8,606 nucleotides of DNA, from contig JAOUNC010000101.1 in the NCBI GenBank assembly GCA_029881175.1, forward strand, positions 1 to 8,606, read 5' to 3'. Source of the stretch: Nitrospirota bacterium. Its GTDB lineage: Bacteria; Nitrospirota; Nitrospiria; Nitrospirales; UBA8639. Of the stretch, positions 5,643-8,606 are shown piece after piece. Below the pieces are notes generated by a model, which saw only the letters and a list, made by a program, of their open reading frames with translations, had not been told where the DNA came from and made no database searches. The position numbers and the translations under genes are program-made. The first letter of the stretch is position 1. Each line of letters opens with the position of its first letter.

Positions 5643-6170
5643 ATGGACTCTTTTCTTCTTCTCGGATTAGTGGTCGGGTTAGTGGTGGCTGCCGTCACCG
5701 ATGTGCGAGAGGCTCGTATTCCCAATTGGTTGACATTTTCTCTCGCAGCCTTCGGTATTACGGTTCACAGCTGGATGCATGGTTTTGATGGTTTTTTGTT
5801 TAGTCTAGAAGGTCTCTGTGTGGGGTTGGTCTGTCTGATGTTTTTTTATGTCAAAGGGGGGATGGGTGCCGGCGACGTGAAATTGCTGGGAGCTATCGGC
5901 ACGATCCTGGGCCCCGGCCAAGTCGTGTTTGCCTTTGCCTTTGCGGCCATGTTGGGGGGGCTATATAGCCTCGCGCTGTTGTTCAATCAGGGTGGCCTAG
6001 GACAAGTCCGTGATCGGGTGTTTTTGCTTTTTTCCACTTTGAGGGTGACTCGTCGCGCCCCGGTTGTTGATGGTCATCAAGCTTCGCCGGAACCAAAATT
6101 GCGGTATGCCTTGGTTCTAGGGCTGGGGACCGTGATCGCTCAAACGTTGTTCTATTATGGTGTGTTATGA
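5643..6170 (+). CDS. tadV: TadV/CpaA prepilin peptidase (A24 family)
   Basis: This inner-membrane aspartic peptidase removes the leaders of the Flp prepilins and TadE after their Gly residue. The 175-residue protein is the size of the short TadV/CpaA class, which lacks the methyltransferase domain of PilD. Both catalytic aspartates are visible: Asp20 in AVTDVREARIPN and Asp78 in the GxGD motif GGMGAGDVKLLGAIG. Hydrophobic segments lie at about 4-19, 31-43, 55-70, 81-113 and 154-173, with a polar loop at 114-150. LRYALVLGLGT near the end fits the usual last helix, although the common Pro before Tyr is Arg here. The start is uncertain: no clear ribosome site is seen, and GTG 5637 would add two residues. 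It lies downstream of a terminator, so it needs its own promoter, which I could not locate with confidence. Confidence 0.93.
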   Translation: MDSFLLLGLVVGLVVAAVTDVREARIPNWLTFSLAAFGITVHSWMHGFDGFLFSLEGLCVGLVCLMFFYVKGGMGAGDVKLLGAIGTILGPGQVVFAFAFAAMLGGLYSLALLFNQGGLGQVRDRVFLLFSTLRVTRRAPVVDGHQASPEPKLRYALVLGLGTVIAQTLFYYGVL

Positions 6171-6304
6171 CTCGCGTCTGTGTCGCAGTCTGCGGTTTAA
6201 ACATGAACGATGTGACAAGATTCTTTTCGTTGACTATTAAGAATGCTCATTCCCATCCGATATGCGGAGTAGATGGGTTGAGCCTGCAAGATTTATGGGC
6301 ATGA
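6167..6304 (+). CDS. Possible 45-codon ORF overlapping the tadV stop
   Basis: An ATG at 6167 overlaps the tadV stop as ATGA, the classic arrangement for translational coupling. It opens a 45-residue frame ending with TGA at 6302-6304. The peptide has cysteines at 5, 9 and 33, no obvious membrane segment and no motif I recognise. It fills most of the otherwise empty 180 bases before cpaB. Against it: the overlap can arise by chance, the composition is not clearly gene-like, and a possible promoter lies inside it. Treat as a candidate only. Confidence 0.22.
   Translation: MTRVCVAVCGLNMNDVTRFFSLTIKNAHSHPICGVDGLSLQDLWA
6212..6240 (+). promoter_or_regulatory. Candidate promoter upstream of cpaB
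   Basis: GTGACA (6212-6217, 5/6 match to TTGACA) and TATTAA (6235-6240, 4/6 match to TATAAT) are separated by exactly 17 bp. The start point would lie about 105 bases before the cpaB ATG. The -10 match is modest, so this is a candidate that would add transcription to cpaB-cpaC beyond read-through from tadV. Confidence 0.3.
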
Positions 6305-6350
6305 ATACATTCGGCGGTCTAGATTCGGTGAATACGTAGGAGGAAGTCTT

Positions 6351-7193
6351 ATGGGACAAAAACGTCCACTTGTATTTTTAGGGGTCGCGATGGGAATCGC
6401 CCTTGTGACCACGTTCATGGTGTATCAATGGTTGCAAGGCCAACGGACATCTGATGTTGCCGTACCGGAGGTTGTGATGGAGGGTGTGAGTGTAGCCGTG
6501 GCGAGTGCCGATATTCCCTGGGGAACACCACTGGAGGGAAAAACGGTTCGCATCATCATGTATCCCGAAGACGGGGTTCCGGCGGGACATTTTAAGGATC
6601 AGGATTCCTTGACCGGCCGGGTCGTGTTGACGAACCTGAAAAAAAACGAACCAATTTTAGAGTCAAAATTGGCCCCCATTGATCTTAAAACGGGCGGCGT
6701 GTCGGCCGTCATGGATCCCAGTAAACGGGCGATGGCCGTAAAAGTCAACGAAGTGGTTGGGCTTCCTGGTTTTGTGCAGCCGGGCGACCGGGTCGATGTG
6801 ATGGCGACGTTTGAGGATCCCAGGGGTAAGAAGAGCTCGGGTGGTGGTAGAGAGGAAGTCACGAAAGTGGTTCTCGAGAATACCCTAGTGTTGGCAATCG
6901 ATACTCAAATGGAGAGAGCCACAGGAGAGGAAAAGCCCGTTCCCGTGAAAGTCATTACCCTTGAAGTGTCGATGGAAGAAGCTGAGAAGTTGGCGATGGC
7001 CGAAAATGGCGGAAAATTACGTTTGGCCTTACGGAGTCCACTCAATCCTGAGGTGAAGAAAACGAAGGGTGCGGACTTTAAGGATTTGATGAGTTCCCAC
7101 CAACTCATTCCTCCACGGCCCAAAGTGATTCGCCGGCCTGAGAATCAGGTCGAGGTGATCAACGGGACGGATCGTAAAACGATGAAATTTTAA
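6351..7193 (+). CDS. cpaB: CpaB/RcpC Flp pilus assembly protein
   Basis: CpaB/RcpC is a periplasmic, membrane-anchored partner of the Tad secretin. The 280-residue protein has one N-terminal membrane helix (about 7-27). An SAF domain follows (about 46-107: VAVASADIPWGTPLEGKTVR ... GRVVLTNLKKNEPILESKL), then the RcpC-type domain (about 118-230), with AMAVKVNEVVGLPGFVQPGD followed by RVDVM, and VITLEVSMEEAEKLAMAENG. The end, VEVINGTDRKTMKF, fits the usual CpaB tail (VEVIRG...F). Length is typical. AGGAGG at 6338-6343 with seven bases to the ATG supports the start. It is followed 46 bases later by the secretin gene, its usual neighbour. A possible promoter lies about 110 bases upstream. Confidence 0.95.
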   Translation: MGQKRPLVFLGVAMGIALVTTFMVYQWLQGQRTSDVAVPEVVMEGVSVAVASADIPWGTPLEGKTVRIIMYPEDGVPAGHFKDQDSLTGRVVLTNLKKNEPILESKLAPIDLKTGGVSAVMDPSKRAMAVKVNEVVGLPGFVQPGDRVDVMATFEDPRGKKSSGGGREEVTKVVLENTLVLAIDTQMERATGEEKPVPVKVITLEVSMEEAEKLAMAENGGKLRLALRSPLNPEVKKTKGADFKDLMSSHQLIPPRPKVIRRPENQVEVINGTDRKTMKF

Positions 7194-7239
7194 GAGGGTC
7201 GTCGATGGTGACGCGATGATCGTGATGAAAGGTAACGTT

Positions 7240-8606
7240 ATGAATCAGACTCATGGTTTTCCATTCAGGAGCATCTTGATGGCTCTGGGTATGGTCCTGG
7301 CAGGCTATACGGGAGCCTGGGGAGAAGGTCTCACCACTCAGGCAGTGCAAGTCAATGAGCTCCAAAGTCTCCGTCTGGCAGTTGGAGAGTCAAAAATCGT
7401 GGAAACGGGGGCGCCGTTTAAGCGGGCCTCGGTCGCCAACCCTGACGTGGCGGATCAAATTGTTCTCTCCCCGAAACAAATTTATCTTGCCGGGAAGGTC
7501 GCTGGGACGACCACATTAACCTTATGGGGGAAAGATGGGCAGGTGGCCAATGTCTTCCAGGTCCAGGTGTCTCCCGATGTGACCCGATTGAAGGAGCAGA
7601 TTCATACGATGCTCCCTGATGAATCCGGCATTCAAGTGATGAGCAGTCACGATCACATTACTCTGGCCGGTACTGTCACCAATATGGGGTCCTTGGCGAA
7701 AGCCTTAACCCTGGCCGAGCCCTACGCCCCTGAAAAAATCATCAATCTCATTCAAGTGGGTGGTGTGCAACAGGTGATGATGGAAGTCAAAATTTCCGAA
7801 ATGCAGCGTGGACTGCTGAAGCGGCTAGGAGTGAATTTTTCACGCCAACAACTCGGACATCGAGATTTTACCGTTGGGGTCTTGAATAAATTGTCGAGTT
7901 CGGAACAGAACGCCGATACCGGGTTCCTGGATACTATTATTTCGTCGACCGCTACGGCCTTTCTGGGATTTAATATTGGAAACGATGCGTGGACTGTGGT
8001 TTTGGATATGTTGAAGCAACATAATCTGTCGAAATCCTTGGCCGAACCGACTTTGATTGCCGAGAGCGGGCAAGCGGCGGAATTCCTGGTTGGTGGGGAG
8101 TTTCCCATCCCTATTCCGCAGCAACTTGGCCAGGTGACAATTAAATTCAAAGAATTCGGGGTTGGATTGAAATTTACGCCAACGGTTCTTTCGGAGGGGC
8201 GTATTTCCGTGATTGTGAACCCGGAAGTGTCAGAATTAGATTTTTCCAATGGCATTGTGACGCAAGGGTTTCAAATCCCAGCGTTGACGACCCGACGGGT
8301 TAAGACTGTGGTGGAATTGGGCGATGGCCAAAGTTTCGCCATTGCAGGGCTCCTTCAAGACAATATCAAGGAAGTGGTGGCGAAATACCCGTTCCTAGGG
8401 GATATTCCTGTTTTAGGAGCTTTATTCCGGAGCACCACTTTCCAAAAAAATGAGACAGAATTGATTGTGATTGTGACCCCTCATTTGGTGAAACCCTTGA
8501 ACATGGTGAAGCAAACATTACCCACGGATCATTATTTGGAACCCAATGATTTTGAGCTGTTGTTGATGGGATATGTGGATGGAGTGTATCCAGAGCCAAA
8601 CGTGGC
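7240..8606 (+). CDS. cpaC: CpaC/RcpA secretin of the Tad pilus (3' end beyond window)
   Basis: This outer-membrane secretin forms the pore for the Flp pilus. The window holds 455 codons and no stop. A signal peptide (about 1-28, hydrophobic core ILMALGMVLAGYTGAWG) is followed by the pilus-formation N-terminal domain (about 43-111). A BON-like domain comes next (about 113-173, with ITLAGTVTN), and then the secretin core (about 177-417): VMMEVKISEMQRG, LAEPTLIAESGQAAEFLVGG, EFGVGLKFTPTVL, and the signature YPFLGDIPVLGALFRS (383-398) before ELIVIVTPHLVKPL. The tail (432-455, LEPNDFELLLMGYVDGVYPE) resembles the usual CpaC C-terminus, so little is missing. ATG 7240 is chosen because GAAAGG lies seven to eight bases ahead of it and it starts a good signal peptide. 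In-frame ATGs at 7216 and 7225 lack a ribosome site. Confidence 0.95.
   Translation, partial: MNQTHGFPFRSILMALGMVLAGYTGAWGEGLTTQAVQVNELQSLRLAVGESKIVETGAPFKRASVANPDVADQIVLSPKQIYLAGKVAGTTTLTLWGKDGQVANVFQVQVSPDVTRLKEQIHTMLPDESGIQVMSSHDHITLAGTVTNMGSLAKALTLAEPYAPEKIINLIQVGGVQQVMMEVKISEMQRGLLKRLGVNFSRQQLGHRDFTVGVLNKLSSSEQNADTGFLDTIISSTATAFLGFNIGNDAWTVVLDMLKQHNLSKSLAEPTLIAESGQAAEFLVGGEFPIPIPQQLGQVTIKFKEFGVGLKFTPTVLSEGRISVIVNPEVSELDFSNGIVTQGFQIPALTTRRVKTVVELGDGQSFAIAGLLQDNIKEVVAKYPFLGDIPVLGALFRSTTFQKNETELIVIVTPHLVKPLNMVKQTLPTDHYLEPNDFELLLMGYVDGVYPEPNV

Noticed and set aside
7752..8255. 167-codon open frame on the - strand
   Set aside because: It lies wholly inside the secretin gene, whose motifs are unambiguous; it is a shadow frame.
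1..8606. CRISPR array, tRNA or rRNA genes
   Set aside because: No regularly spaced direct repeats, no tRNA-like cloverleaf and no rRNA-like conserved stretches were seen.

Overview
The window carries the front part of a tad (tight adherence) locus, which encodes a Flp-type type IVb pilus. All recognisable intact genes lie on the + strand, in this order: flp (539-712), a second flp-like pilin gene (869-1072), tadE (1192-1617), tadG (1635-2819), a second tadG-like gene (4077-5207), tadV/cpaA prepilin peptidase (5643-6170), cpaB/rcpC (6351-7193) and cpaC/rcpA secretin (7240 to the right edge, truncated). The motor ATPase, TadZ/CpaE and the TadB/TadC platform proteins are not in the window. In this gene order they would be expected to the right, which is inference. 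Both flp genes are too short for a routine ORF cutoff but carry the G|ATAIEY prepilin signature.

The locus looks split into several transcription units. Unit 1 is flp-flp2-tadE-tadG, ending at a strong intrinsic terminator (2865-2914). A strong stem-loop (742-782) sits between the two pilin genes and may favour the first one. Unit 2 is the second tadG-like gene alone, with its own near-consensus sigma70-type promoter (3714-3741), a leader of about 330 nt and its own intrinsic terminator (5244-5288). Unit 3 starts with tadV; cpaB and cpaC follow, possibly with extra promoter input ahead of cpaB.

The gap between the two tadG-like genes is not empty. On the - strand, about 3206-3531 holds a decayed IS3-family transposase with a frameshift, two in-frame stops and an internal deletion that removed most of the DDE core. 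I see no intact gene in the rest of that gap, in 1-538 or in 5289-5642.

How the genes work together: TadV cleaves the leaders of the Flp prepilins and the TadE pseudopilin. The TadG-like proteins are membrane-anchored, envelope-exposed accessory proteins. CpaB and the CpaC secretin form the outer-membrane conduit. A secretin implies a diderm bacterium. Moderate GC content and the sequence style are compatible with Nitrospirota (for example a marine Nitrospira-like lineage), but this is an impression and the window does not establish taxonomy.

The most notable points are the duplicated TadG-like proteins, one with a Gly/Asn-rich insertion bracketed by two extra cysteines; the separate regulation of the second copy; the IS3 relic between them; and a possible 45-codon ORF overlapping the tadV stop as ATGA.
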